Source: Amphibalanus amphitrite (lineage: Eukaryota > Arthropoda > Thecostraca > Balanomorpha > Balanidae). Taken from it: a stretch of 64,000 nt of DNA. The DNA lies in assembly GCF_019059575.1 (NCBI RefSeq), contig NW_024882910.1, forward strand, positions 30,001-94,000, given 5' to 3'. The notes under the pieces are model-generated. The model saw only the letters and a list, made by a program, of their open reading frames with translations, made no database searches and was not told the origin of the DNA. Position 1 is the first letter of the stretch. The number at the start of each line of letters is the position of its first letter. Both the position numbers and the translations under genes were made by a program. Shown in pieces: positions 22,301 to 30,326 of this stretch.

Positions 22301-24487
22301 ATCACACCTGCGGGAAATGCCCCTAGAACTGGCCCCTCATAGGCCGGTAAGGACTCTCAGAGGCCAGTAACGGGCCTTTGGAGACCACCGAGGTGCCCTG
22401 AAAAGGCGCAAGAGGCGCTCAGAAGCCGGCGTGGGCCCTTATGGAGATCTTAGTGTGGCTATTTAGGGCCCATGAGGTGCTCTAACGAGCCCCATGGGGC
22501 GTCAGCGGTTTGACCTTCAGCGGTCAAATGGCGCCGCAGGGCCCCTCGAACCCGAAGGTCCCTTTGAACCCGATGGGGGGGGGGGGTACGTGTCCCCTTA
22601 GACCCCTAGCTACGCCACTGTTTCATATGCATCATGTCAGGTATTTTAGGCTTGCCCCCCAACTTGAAAATCGTTCCCGGGCCCCTGTCTGAGGGGTTGA
22701 ATCAGTGAGCCAGATTGCCAGCGACTAACCGCTGAACTACCGGGCATAACAAAACGGACGATGCGACATGACTCAGAGATCATCACAGACGCAACGACAA
22801 ATGTAACCGAAGGCCATCTGAGCTCGTGCGGAACCCTCGTTCAGATACGTGATATCGCTATCTGCCACCTCGCAGTTCCCTTGTCAAGCCGAACTCATAG
22901 GCGGCGGAACGGGGAGGGCACCGCGGCACCGTTCCCCCTTTGATTTTGGCATTTTAACATTAGCCCTATGGGCGTTGCATGGAAAGAATGGGACCAAAAG
23001 TCGGCAGTGCCCCCCTTAATTGAAGGTATTCCGCCGCTACTGGCCGAAATGATGACACGCAATGGCCAGTCAGTCACAGCTCAGCTTCGGAACAGGAAAA
23101 CACATTCAGTGAGAGTCGGTGGTCATTGACTGTGTCAATATTATTGACACGGTGACTAAAGAGCGGTTATATTGCGCCAATAATGTTGCCAGTAGCAGCA
23201 CCACCAATCTTTTGAACTAAAATCACTTGACATCGGTGAAAAGAAACCCTCTAGCTTTTTCTTCAAGCAATACGCGAAATAGAGGGGATTAGAAAAACCA
23301 AAAACCCAAATATTAGCACTAGATAACATCGATCTTAAATTTTGGCCAACATTCTTAAAGCATACATCAGAGGAGCTGTTGGCGGCTTACCGTCGCGTCT
23401 GTGATGATCTCTGAGTCATGTCGCATCGTCCGTTTTGTTACGCCCGGTAGTTCAGTGATGAGTCGCTGGCAATCTGGCTCACTGATTCAACCCCTCAGAC
23501 GCCGGCGGGCTGTGTGGCGAATCACCTTTTACAAATGTGGGGTATTGATAGCGTCATTCAGCATATGTCGGTAGGCGCTAATACAGAGATTTTTGGTGAT
23601 AACCTGTTTGTTTTCAGGGCGCTGGAATCAGATGATATAGCTCCCATATAGGAGATAGTGAGGTTGTTGATGGTAGGTATCTGAAGAGTGTTGTTTCCCA
23701 ACTCAGAATAATTGTAATGTGCCATCGATTGTACCTTTTACCGCAACCCTGTCGATACCTATAGGTATTAGAAGGCTTGCCTGAGCTAATGGTCTTTCAA
23801 ATAGAGAAAAAAAGTCCTTCACTTATTAAAATCGTTAGGCATGCTGGTTCTGTTGCTCACCCCTTATCTACAGGCTACAGCATCGACGCGGCACACGTCT
23901 TGGTGATTCCTGCTCTGTTCCTCCTGTTTCGTTTTTAGCCGTCAACCTTGAAATTTACCACTTTCCTAACAACTCAACAGGAAAAATGGAACGCGATATT
24001 TGGGAAAAATGTATGTTTCCGAATTGTTTTATTTCTTCTTAAGCAGTATGAACAAAAATAGAAGTAATTTCTCATTTGAAACTACCCCAATTATCACGAT
24101 ATGATAGTGCCCGTTATTGGCAATGTAGGTGGCAGCACCGTCGACTGCGACTTTTTCGCTGTAACTTTGACCTGCCCGAGCCCCGTCAAATCGCACTTTT
24201 ACGCAAAACCAACTGCAGGGCTAGTGTTTTGGCATGCTCGCGCCAATTTATATCTTTGTCTAACGCAAATCTGTGAGAAAAACCCCTCTGTCGACACACC
24301 CTAGTTCAGTGATCTGTGTACTTATTCTAGGGATAATACTCCTGAACAATAATTTAAATTAATTCATCTTTTTTATGATATCATCATTATCGGACTATAA
24401 ATCCTCCAATATTTACTCACCTGTTACCGCTCCGATCACCGTGCCAAATATCGCGATCAAGATGCACGATCTCACGACGACCTCCAT
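10320..24487 (-). CDS. Two-Ig-domain secreted or surface protein, five-exon host gene
   Basis: Join on the minus strand: 24487-24421, 15491-15235, 15056-14942, 13815-13686, 10530-10320. Every junction is GT/AG and codon phases agree (1+2, 0, 1+2, 2+1), giving 259 residues and a TAG. Residues 1-22 form a signal peptide (core CILIAIFGTVIGA). Ig domain 1 (about 28-146) has Cys50 in VVLDCDY, Trp68 in VVKWYRD and Cys128 in SGDYTCRV, with a PVYQWIPGHRPQ loop. Ig domain 2 (about 148-245) has Cys168 in VNITCLVNGVYPEP and Cys228 in AVIECVLTLPDTDY. NXS/T sites lie at N40, N153 and N165. I recall similar two-Ig proteins in arthropods of unknown function, loosely like beaten-path/CD80-type receptors, but cannot verify the family. 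The protein probably acts at or outside the cell surface. An alternative donor at 10357 would remove the short tail GWTQHRARLTV and extend the gene leftward. Confidence 0.85.
10358..10530 (-). CDS. Ig gene exon 5 (second half of Ig domain 2)
   Basis: The acceptor is ATTACTCAG just before 10530, after a pyrimidine-rich stretch. The exon encodes MRGLRVEKSWKDGAYTVRV through VIECVLTLPDTDYRRSRR, including the second cysteine of Ig domain 2. It opens with one base completing the Arg codon begun in exon 4. A possible donor GTGGGT follows 10358. If it is not used, the frame runs on to TAG at 10320-10322. An internal-exon and a terminal-exon reading are both possible. Confidence 0.85.
10803..11469 (+). 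mobile_element. TTAA-type MITE, family B copy 2 (667 bp), in intron 4
   Basis: The left end AGGAAGACTGCCACCTTC follows TTAA at 10799-10802. The right end is the reverse complement of AGGTAGACTGCCACCTT, and the right target site has decayed to TTCA (11470-11473). It is AT-rich and non-coding. It lies 273 bp upstream, in gene sense, of the exon 5 acceptor. Confidence 0.75.
11470..13685. other. Remainder of intron 4 of the Ig gene
   Basis: No exon is recognised on either strand. A plus-strand TATATAAAG at 13190-13198, with TCAGAAC about 30 bp downstream, resembles a core promoter. The transcript it would make opens only a very short frame, so I give it little weight. Confidence 0.4.
13686..13815 (-). 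CDS. Ig gene exon 4 (first half of Ig domain 2)
   Basis: The acceptor follows a strong pyrimidine tract (CCCCTCACCCACCAG). The donor is CAG|GTAAG at 13685. It encodes PAQWMNLTSTKPARHQVNIT, then CLVNGVYPEPVVDIF and VGSSQSN, holding the first cysteine of Ig domain 2 (Cys168) and sequons NLT and NIT. It starts with two bases completing Ala147 and ends with two bases of Arg190, matching both neighbours. Confidence 0.9.
13816..14941. other. Intron 3 of the Ig gene
   Basis: This is 1,126 bp of AT-rich sequence between exons 3 and 4 with no recognisable element ends or open frames. Confidence 0.6.
14942..15056 (-). CDS. Ig gene exon 3 (C-terminal part of Ig domain 1)
   Basis: The acceptor is TGTGTGCCACCAG and the donor is TACG|GTCAGT. 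It encodes VHRAVQIVRPTTQMSGDYTC and then RVTTWRGVDSATKKMVIY, with the DxxSGxYxC-like signature that closes an Ig V-type fold (Cys128). It enters in phase 0 and ends with one base of Ala147. The 178-bp intron 2 separates it from exon 2. Confidence 0.92.
15235..15491 (-). CDS. Ig gene exon 2 (main part of Ig domain 1)
   Basis: The acceptor is CCGCCGGCAG and the donor is CTCAAG|GTGAGA. It encodes VRMPAVVLNGSLPSVVLDC, the strand with KWYRDRSPAPVYQWIPGHRP, and FGALRGHVNLGHVVSDDPLK. It contains the first Ig cysteine (Cys50) and the core Trp (Trp68). It begins with two bases completing Gly23 from the signal-peptide exon and ends in phase 0. Confidence 0.93.
15492..18281. other. Intron 1 of the Ig gene, left part
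   Basis: No exon is recognised. A short local triplication of CATTGCGAAG lies near 16623-16659. The sequence turns GC-rich from about 17000 to 17530, where a small tandem repeat is listed separately. Confidence 0.45.
17439..17528 (+). repeat. Four-unit tandem repeat, 22-23 bp period
   Basis: GGGTCGCC or GGGTCGTC starts each of four adjacent units of 22-23 bp, with purine-rich variable tails. It is a small GC-rich minisatellite inside intron 1. Confidence 0.75.
18282..18709 (+). mobile_element. PIF/Harbinger-like MITE with G-rich ends (428 bp)
   Basis: The left arm starts AGACCGCCCCACACTGGAC and continues TCGCATGCGGGTTGCGGGTTT. The right arm is its near reverse complement, ending GTGTGGGGCGGCCT. 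A TTA trinucleotide flanks both ends (18279-18281 and 18710-18712), as expected for PIF/Harbinger. The arms also hold repeated GCGGGTTT or its complement, so they are rich in G runs. No transposase is present. Confidence 0.78.
18713..20383. other. Intron 1, middle part with a CpG-rich block
   Basis: No exon is recognised. From about 19860 to 20180 the sequence is strongly CpG-rich (CGGCCGGCGG-type motifs) and could be an internal promoter or just a GC-rich insert. Frames across it are open on both strands, as expected for GC-rich DNA, and lack domains. Confidence 0.35.
20390..21185 (+). repeat. Foldback left arm, outer part
   Basis: This is the reverse complement of the outer part of the right arm (about 23490-24303). 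Shared landmarks include the AACTGCAGGG region, the ACCTATAGGTAT palindrome and the CGGGCTGTG region next to the later insertion. An extra segment near the outer right end is absent here. Confidence 0.88.
21186..22686. mobile_element. hAT-like insertion splitting the foldback left arm (1.5 kb)
   Basis: The arm sequence GTCTGAGG occurs on both sides (21178-21185 and 22687-22694) but once in the intact right arm, so it is an 8-bp target duplication. The ends are similar: CATAGACCCGGGAAC at 21189-21203 and the reverse complement of CAGGGGCCCGGGAAC at 22673-22687, each followed inward by G or C runs. Eight-bp duplication and CA ends suggest hAT. A second hAT-type terminus (reverse complement of CAGTGGCGTAGCTAGGGG) lies at about 22603-22620 inside it, so the insert may be composite. 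No transposase is seen. Confidence 0.72.
21656..22450 (+). repeat. Degenerate minisatellite, 23-bp unit
   Basis: Roughly 30 or more diverged units follow one another, most of 23 bp, with a core like AGGCGCCGGTGTGGG preceded by CTCAG or TTAG. Examples start at 21731, 21754 and 21778. The unit length is not a multiple of three and no frame stays open through the array, so it is not a protein repeat. It lies wholly inside the hAT-like insertion. Confidence 0.75.
22687..22796 (+). repeat. Foldback left arm, inner part
   Basis: This continues the left arm after the 1.5-kb insertion. It matches the reverse complement of 23391-23500, including ACGGACGATGCGACATGACT. It includes a tRNA-like D-arm motif on the minus strand (GTAGTTCAGCGGTTAG) that is too poor a fold to call a tRNA. 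Confidence 0.85.
22896..23042 (-). mobile_element. hAT-type MITE, copy 2 (147 bp), in the foldback loop
   Basis: Same family as 3564-3717, inverted: it begins CATAGGCGGCGGAAC and ends CCGCCGCTACTG. Flanks GCCGAACT (22888-22895) and GCCGAAAT (23043-23050) form a near-perfect 8-bp duplication. It inserted into the loop after the foldback formed. Confidence 0.87.
23391..24303 (-). repeat. Foldback right arm, uninterrupted
   Basis: This is the intact arm. Its reverse complement matches 20390-21185 and 22687-22796 in order. Near the outer end it carries a short segment around AGAGGGGTTTTTCTCACA (minus-strand sense) not found at the same place in the left arm. Confidence 0.88.
24421..24487 (-). 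CDS. Ig gene exon 1 (signal peptide)
   Basis: ATG at 24487-24485 opens a 22-codon exon. Its sequence is MEVVVRS, then a hydrophobic core CILIAIFGTVIGA, then VT, a typical cleavable signal peptide. The donor is ACAG|GTGAGT, and the single trailing base joins the two bases opening exon 2 to make Gly23. The phase match to a distant Ig exon on the same strand, with a strong donor, makes the link convincing although intron 1 is 8.9 kb. Confidence 0.82.
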
Positions 24488-24547
24488 GTCTCTCCACACA
24501 CCGATCACCGCATCACATTCCTAGCCGCGTCACTACTTCCGGCCTCG

Positions 24548-24659
24548 TGACGTCACTGAACACCAGGACGGTCCTGTCACGACAATGTCACGCACTCGTC
24601 ACGGACTCGTCACGAAAGCGACATGGATCCCTCACGACACCTTCACGGTCACCGTCACG
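24548..24659 (-). promoter_or_regulatory. Array of TCACG motifs every 11 bp plus a CRE, upstream of the Ig gene start
   Basis: TCACG begins at 24577, 24588, 24599, 24610, 24632, 24643 and 24655, i.e. at steps of 11, 11, 11, 22, 11 and 12 bp. The skipped slot at 24621 has ACATG. In gene sense the motif reads CGTGA, 90-170 bp upstream of the ATG. A perfect CRE palindrome TGACGTCA lies at 24548-24555, nearer the gene. Equal spacing close to one helical turn would place the sites on one face of the DNA. It may be promoter or 5' UTR; a short tandem repeat of 11 bp explains the pattern equally well. Confidence 0.5.
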
Positions 24660-27600
24660 AACGACGAAACAGTAATGCGTTCACGGCTGAGGTCGTGGTG
24701 AGATGTTCGTGATGGCACGTTACGATTGTATCAGGGTCGCATCTGCACTGAAGGCTGACTCACAGTCTTCTGCCGTTGCTCCTGTTGGTACTGTTACACC
24801 GGGAGATATATTGCCTCTGCCAGAAGTCGAGCTGGTTTTGTTCGTTGTTATTCTTCTGCCGTCCTGCGCCGTCAGAAAAACCGCCTCTGCCGTTTCCGTT
24901 TCTGCCTTGGTGATCACTGGCTGTGGTACAGCTGCTGATGTGTTTGCAGCGCTGTTTTCTGGGCACGTGCCGATGTGTTTCAGGTCCAGCGCGCCACTGC
25001 CCTGTCAGCACACCTCTCTCGACTGTCGACGGTGAACGGTCGACGGCGGTTGGTCGGTGGGCCCGTCGGCCGGCACGTTCCCGTGGTACTGGTCGGTAGC
25101 TCGTGCCGGCCGCCCCCGGCTGGGCTGCCCGGCCGCGCCGCTAGCGCCGACCGCGGCCGGCCAATGAAACTGGCCACAGCTCGACAATTTGGGGTGAATG
25201 TGGGGCCAGGGAAAGGGTACAGTTTACTATGGGGCGTCCGTAGGCTAAGAAGGCTGCCGTATTTTATTGTATCTCAAAACTCGGGCGAATATTATGAGTG
25301 ACAAACGCTGTTTACCGGCTTTATGTTGTGCATTTAGCGGTTGTGATTTTTTTTCTGCTAGACATCCATCTGGGGCCAAGGCTTGTAGCTTCCCGATTGC
25401 GAACTCGCAGCCACCGTTTTACAAGACACACGCCGTCCACTAGGCGACCAGCTGAGGTATAATTAGACTTCCTTGGTTTTTCATGTGCTCTGATGCGACA
25501 CAGATAGGTGGTCATCTTTTAAGAGAAGCCTTGAATGTGATGAACGCTCCAGTTTCAAGCAAGGTAACTGAAAAAACGAGCGTATTTTCAAGTTATCCAG
25601 CGACGCAATGCAACTTTAAGCATTGCTATTCTGCACCGACTAAATTCTATCGCCTCTGCGCTATTTGGCTCAATAGCTTTCAATATTTTTTTTGTGTTTG
25701 TTTAAACATGTTTTTTTTAACATGTTTTTTCAATGTTTTTGAACATAAATCCGCGTGCGATATATATTCTTCTGTGGTGAATATCGGATAGTGAGACTGA
25801 CCGATCAGTACGTTTTTCTTCAACGTCCCATGTCCATGCCATTTTTGCTGCGGCGGGCTCAAAGCGAAAACGTAAGCATTTGCAGTGCAGTAAACGATTG
25901 CAACAGCCGAAAATAGTGATATTTCCTCCTGGAAAGTGATTATACCCACTATTTTCAATCTAAATTCACCTTGCCCTCCTTAGGTACTGCCGAGTGCCGA
26001 CAGCATTTGCTGAGCTTATCTGCGCTGGCCTGAGAATGCGGTATCCAAACCGCTAACTGTCCGCTCTAAAAACACCACCGAGGCGGGCCGAACCCGATCT
26101 CGGCCCGGGCAAGGCCGGTCCGAAGACAAAAACGGCGCAGACCACCAGCGGCGCGGCGCTTAAAGCGACGCACCGCGGCGCGTGACCGCCTCTTTTGTCA
26201 CGCGCTGGGGCTCGTCACGACACGGCTGTCCTCTAAGGTGTCCACAAGCACCTCGCAGGTCAACACACAGGTGTCGCCACCCGTAATAATTTCTTTTGGG
26301 GGTGCAAAGTGTCATGCAAGGGGCGGGATGTATTGTGAAGCTTTGGTCCAAGAAGCGTGACTGCGATGCATTATGTTTAATTCGTTTGTTTCTATAATTC
26401 GCTTGCATGCCTCATTTTTTATTTGCATGTGCATGTTATGCTTTTTTTGGCGTGCCATTCCTGCTGCCCCTTTCATTTCACAAAGTTTTTGTTTGTCTAA
26501 GTGGGATGGTGTTTAATCATGGTAATTACCACCTTGGTGATTGCTCACAGTGGTAATTATAGGGTGAATGCTTATCTATAGCGCTAATATACTTCACTAA
26601 TAAGGTATTGCTTATGGTTGTTGGCATTTTTTAGAGACAACAAAATATGTGAAATTCGTGCTTAAAAAAATCCTTACTGATATGTCGCGCTTCGAGAAGT
26701 TTATCAAACATCTTTTACCTTCAACCAACTGCTGTTACACATCGATATACGTAATGGTAATTCGTATTTATTCACCCTAATCGTCATCTATTTAACAGTG
26801 CTTATACATATTCAAGGCACGTTTGCAGTAAGCTGTCCCCGCCCCTCCATCTGTATAGCTCCCAGCACTTCAACTGGCGCCTGATTGGCGCCTGATGCCA
26901 CTCACCAACAGTGAAATGCCATCCATCCCATGGGACAGGTGGCCCATTCCGGCAGAGCATTCCACTCTGAACGTCCGATCCTACATACGAGTACTATCGG
27001 CTCTGCAGAGCGTCAATCTCGGCGCCCATCGTTCCATTCAGCACGTCATTGTCCCCCGCTCTGCACTGTGCTGTGCAGTGCACACAGACACACAGACAGA
27101 CAGACAGACAAGGGGCGGTACCCAGCCTGGATTTGGGCCCTGACCGTAATGGGAGGAGGGATCGACTGACGGGAGGAGGGGCGCACTGGTTCAGCCGGAG
27201 GGGTGGGTGGGGAAAGGGTTTGACACGGGATAATATTGGGGAGGGGGTGCCGCTGCAAGCCTTTCGTCCTCGCTCTGGTCGTGAACATGAGTTCTTATGC
27301 ATTTTGTTCTCATGTTGTTACGTTGTTTCGTGATTTTACTGTTTCAATGCGGCGTATTGCAGTGGATTCGCACACTCTTGGCATTGCAAATATAATCAAC
27401 CCTTCTCACGGTTGTAAACTAGAGAGCTCGCGCGTCCAATGCCATGAGAAACAATGTCCGACTTGACCTAGGAACTTACCTGAGATTTTTCACTCATGAA
27501 TCTACTTAAGATAAGCAAACTGAATACGAGGCACATTTGGGTCTGTGATATGAAAGCGTTTCGTCTCTCAATAAGCGACAGGTCGCCATTTATCTATCAT

Positions 27601-27662
27601 GCTAAAAAACCATCACGGGCCGTTCGTTTAGCCGTTATGCCGGTCCTTGCCGTTCGGTTCCT
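24660..27662. other. Unassigned stretch upstream of the Ig gene
   Basis: No exon is recognised. A CpG-rich block at about 24960-25170 is followed by AT-rich sequence. A short palindromic run AACATGTTTTTTTTAACATG lies near 25706, and an (ACAG)n microsatellite near 27083-27111. Confidence 0.4.
27083..27111 (+). repeat. (ACAG)n microsatellite
   Basis: An ACAC/ACAG run, beginning as ACACAGACACACAG and continuing as CAG-A tetranucleotide repeats. It is preceded by a small inverted repeat around CTGCACTGTGCTGTGCAG. Confidence 0.8.
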
Positions 27663-27670
27663 CTTCCTGA

Positions 27671-29001
27671 CACGGGTGGAGAATGTTTGAAAAAGTTACC
27701 CCGGCCGGCGACCGAAAGTCAGAAAGACGATGATGCTCAAATATTTGTCAACGGTTATCAAAAAAACCCTATTCTGTGGCATAGAATAATGGATGTCTGT
27801 CTGCCGTTTGTACCTACGTTTTTAGGGAAAATTGCTGCACGCAGGTGCGGAAGATTTCGTAATTGTAACAACAATTTTGCAACACGCCTTAAAATTTCGG
27901 ACGCATGTCACCCAGTGCTAGGTCAGGTCATCAGGTCAAATTTGATGGATGATCGTGCTAAAAATGCCATCATGCCCTTTGCAAAGCTTATTCCGTGGAA
28001 GTTGCAACCTTCCCACACAAAACAAAATGTCAAATTTGACCGTTTTGACCCTCTTATTGATTTGAGCTCGCACCTGAAATATTATTCGCGACCGAGCCTT
28101 AAACGAGTAATCGAATGTTTTGTTTGCAGTGTTTAAGCTCCGTTATGCTCATGAACTGTGAGAAAAGTTGTCGGAGAACGCTAAAATCAGAGAAATTTGG
28201 CTTTTGATGATCTATGGTGATTTTATTATTGAGCTTGCCTAAAACATGACCAGGGCCTCGTTTCATAAAGCGAGTCCGTAACTTACGCCGGTTTTTGGGC
28301 TTGTATTGCAAGCGCACGTGAAGCGATAAATTTATTTTCCCTTCTCTCTTCTGTTCTTGCTTGCAAGATAAATAAATTCATCGATTCAAACTATCGTCAT
28401 CGCTTCACATGCACTTGCAATACAAGACCAAAAACCCGCGTAAGTTACGGACTCGCTTTATGAAACGAGGCCCAGATTTCTCTGATCACGTTTGTCGCTC
28501 TTTCAAACGTCGTTCCGCTTCTCGCCTCGTAGCCCAGGAGCCGAGTTAGAAGGAGCGTGAAAAGACCACCTCTCGACTCAACGTGTTACGATAAGGCCAC
28601 CACCCTGGCGCGGGTTAAGTTGGGGGAGCCTTGAGCCCCAGCAGCTCATCCTTCTATCTCACTGATATTAGGTACCCTCGTCCTGTCTTGTGATGTTATT
28701 ACAGTGCCATCTTACGACAACGGCCCTTAAAAATGATTTACTTCTGTTTGATGAAACATGTCGGGCTCCGCGATGAAAAGACTTAAAAACATAGAAGCTC
28801 CAAAATGAAAATAAAGTAAATTTTCAAGAACTTTTCAAGGTAGATAACAATAATGAGAGACGCTTTTATAGATGGCATTTTTTCGTATGGAGACATTTTT
28901 AGGATTTACAGAAGTGGAAAAAGTTACCCCGGCCACGCCGGGGTCGGCTGAAAGTTACCCCGGCCACGGCCGGGGTGGCCGGGGCAGGTTCTCCACCCAT
29001 G
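27671..29001 (+). mobile_element. Non-autonomous hAT element (1.33 kb)
   Basis: The ends are CACGGGTGGAGAA and the reverse complement of CATGGGTGGAGAA (12 of 13 match). CTTCCTGA is duplicated exactly on both sides (27663-27670 and 29002-29009), the 8-bp signature of hAT. Subterminal GTTACCCCGGCC motifs occur once near the left end and twice near the right, as hAT transposases often bind such repeats. A 149-codon open frame at 27687-28136 begins inside the left end but matches nothing I know and is probably chance. A palindromic MITE lies inside. Confidence 0.85.
28253..28473. mobile_element. Palindromic MITE nested in the hAT element (221 bp)
   Basis: The left arm GGGCCTCGTTTCATAAAGCG is repeated inverted at the right as CGCTTTATGAAACGAGGCCC, and the match runs about 75 bp into each arm (AGTTACGGACTC, CTTGTATTGCAAG and others). 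The whole could fold into one long hairpin. Similar 'GTTTCATAAAGC' MITEs are widespread in marine invertebrates as I recall them. I see no clear target duplication. Confidence 0.8.
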
Positions 29002-29009
29002 CTTCCTGA

Positions 29010-29840
29010 ACCCTCAGTCGCGGCCGGCCGTGTCTCTCCGTCCGCCGGCCGTACCGGTTCGATCCATCTTGTGCAGTGAGGCATTCACTGCGGCGGCCGC
29101 CGACGCCCTTCCGCGACCAGTCATGCCATTAGTGGAGGTCGCGATGGCACGATACTGACGCGACGCAGCACCTCCGCTGGACGAACGCCCGTGATCCGCC
29201 ACCGGCCGAAGAAAAATGAACTCGTCCGGAAAGAACATGGGAATATCGCTACCGAATATGTACATGAGCTGATTGGGCCTCGGAGGCTATCGAAAAGTGT
29301 CAGCTCGACGCCGATAACGCGTTTGTCTTTCGCTGGGCGGGAGGGCTCCGGCCCGGCGGCAGTTTGGGGCGCACTTTGCTCGTCATGGAGGGCGGGGTTG
29401 ACCGTGACCAAGGCAGCGGAGAAGAAATGTGCAGTCGGACTGCCGGGGCAGATTCAGTAATGCGCCGGTATCCAATTAGTGGTTGACTGCAGGGCGGCCG
29501 TCAATGCATTCATAGCTAACAGCAGTGGCACTGATGCTTTGATGAGGCCACAGTCGCTGATGTGGGCCCTAAGGGGCACTATTCAGTGGAGATGGATAGG
29601 CATGTTATCACGAACCAAACCGCCCTGCGTAATGATACAAATTTTAAGTCATGAAGGCCAGGGATTAGTAGGTGCCCTCGCTGGAAAGCATGTGCTCATG
29701 GCGTTGCGGAAATGCAATTAGAGTTCACAGTTCCTCTGACCGATATAAAATACACGTGAATATAAGTTACTGGGTTTCCCCTTTTATCTTGGCGTGCTGC
29801 TGTAACCCATTTGACTGATTTGATCATCTCAGTCTTTCGA
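29010..29840. other. Unassigned stretch
   Basis: CpG-rich from about 29020 to 29420 with overlapping open frames on both strands and no domain. No splice-linked exon is recognised. Confidence 0.4.
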
Positions 29841-29844
29841 TTAA

Positions 29845-30322
29845 AGGGACCCTCCCACCTTAACATTAGATTTGAGTTGAGATAGCCAAAATGGGGTCCC
29901 TGGCTCACAATTACCGGTTTCGGCACTCACAACATCGAGAAATGCCTTAAATCGGAAATATTGAATTTCAAAATTGCAGCATTTTGATTCAGAGGGGCTA
30001 ATGCTTAGGAATACCCCTCTGAATGTGTGACGTCAGCGCAAATATCTAACGATTTCTAAATGTTTGACTAAAACGTTTTGTAGCACGCGGTGGTATATGC
30101 TATTTGCGCGCAACATCTGCCGCAAACGCCGCTTTTCTAAAATAAAGTCGCTAGAAACAACGGAGATCCCAAAAAAGTAAACAAAAGTAAAAGTCTAATA
30201 TCTTGAAAACCGGTGAATATTTTTCGGTGAAATTTGGTAGATATTCGTTTTCGCTCTTTCTGAACCGAGCGACATCACTTTCATGCCAATTCATAAACTT
30301 TTTTGAAGGTGGGAGGGTCCCT
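29845..30322 (+). mobile_element. TTAA-flanked MITE, family A copy 2 (478 bp)
   Basis: It has the same ends as 3822-4288 (AGGGACCCTCCCACCTT and reverse complement) and is flanked by TTAA at 29841-29844 and 30323-30326. It is alignable with copy 1 along its length, including the ATATCTTGAAAACCGGTGAA block. It is non-coding. Confidence 0.9.
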
Positions 30323-30326
30323 TTAA

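Larger units (their letters stand above)
20390..24303. mobile_element. Foldback element with ~0.9-kb inverted arms and 6-bp target duplication
   Basis: The outer ends are TAGGGTGTGTCGA and its reverse complement TCGACACACCCTA. GTTCAG flanks both sides (20384-20389 and 24304-24309), a 6-bp target duplication. The left arm is 20390-21185 plus 22687-22796 (split by a later insertion), and the right arm is 23391-24303. By eye the arms match at roughly 95% or better over about 900 bp. The loop of about 590 bp holds a hAT MITE. No transposase, polymerase or capsid frame is visible, so it is a non-autonomous foldback whose superfamily I cannot assign. It sits in intron 1, 118 bp from the exon 1 donor. 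Confidence 0.85.

Noticed and set aside
22695-22745. tRNA-like sequence in both foldback arms (minus strand GCCCGGTAGTTCAGCGG with a later GATTCAACCCC, also at 23446-23490)
   Set aside because: The A-box and B-box resemblance is fair, but the boxes are too close and the T arm does not pair with a 7-base loop. At best a tRNA-derived relic.
20390-24303. Foldback element as a Polinton fragment (6-bp duplication and long inverted ends)
   Set aside because: The ends do not start with the usual AG, and no polymerase, integrase or capsid frame is present; the two shared traits are not enough.
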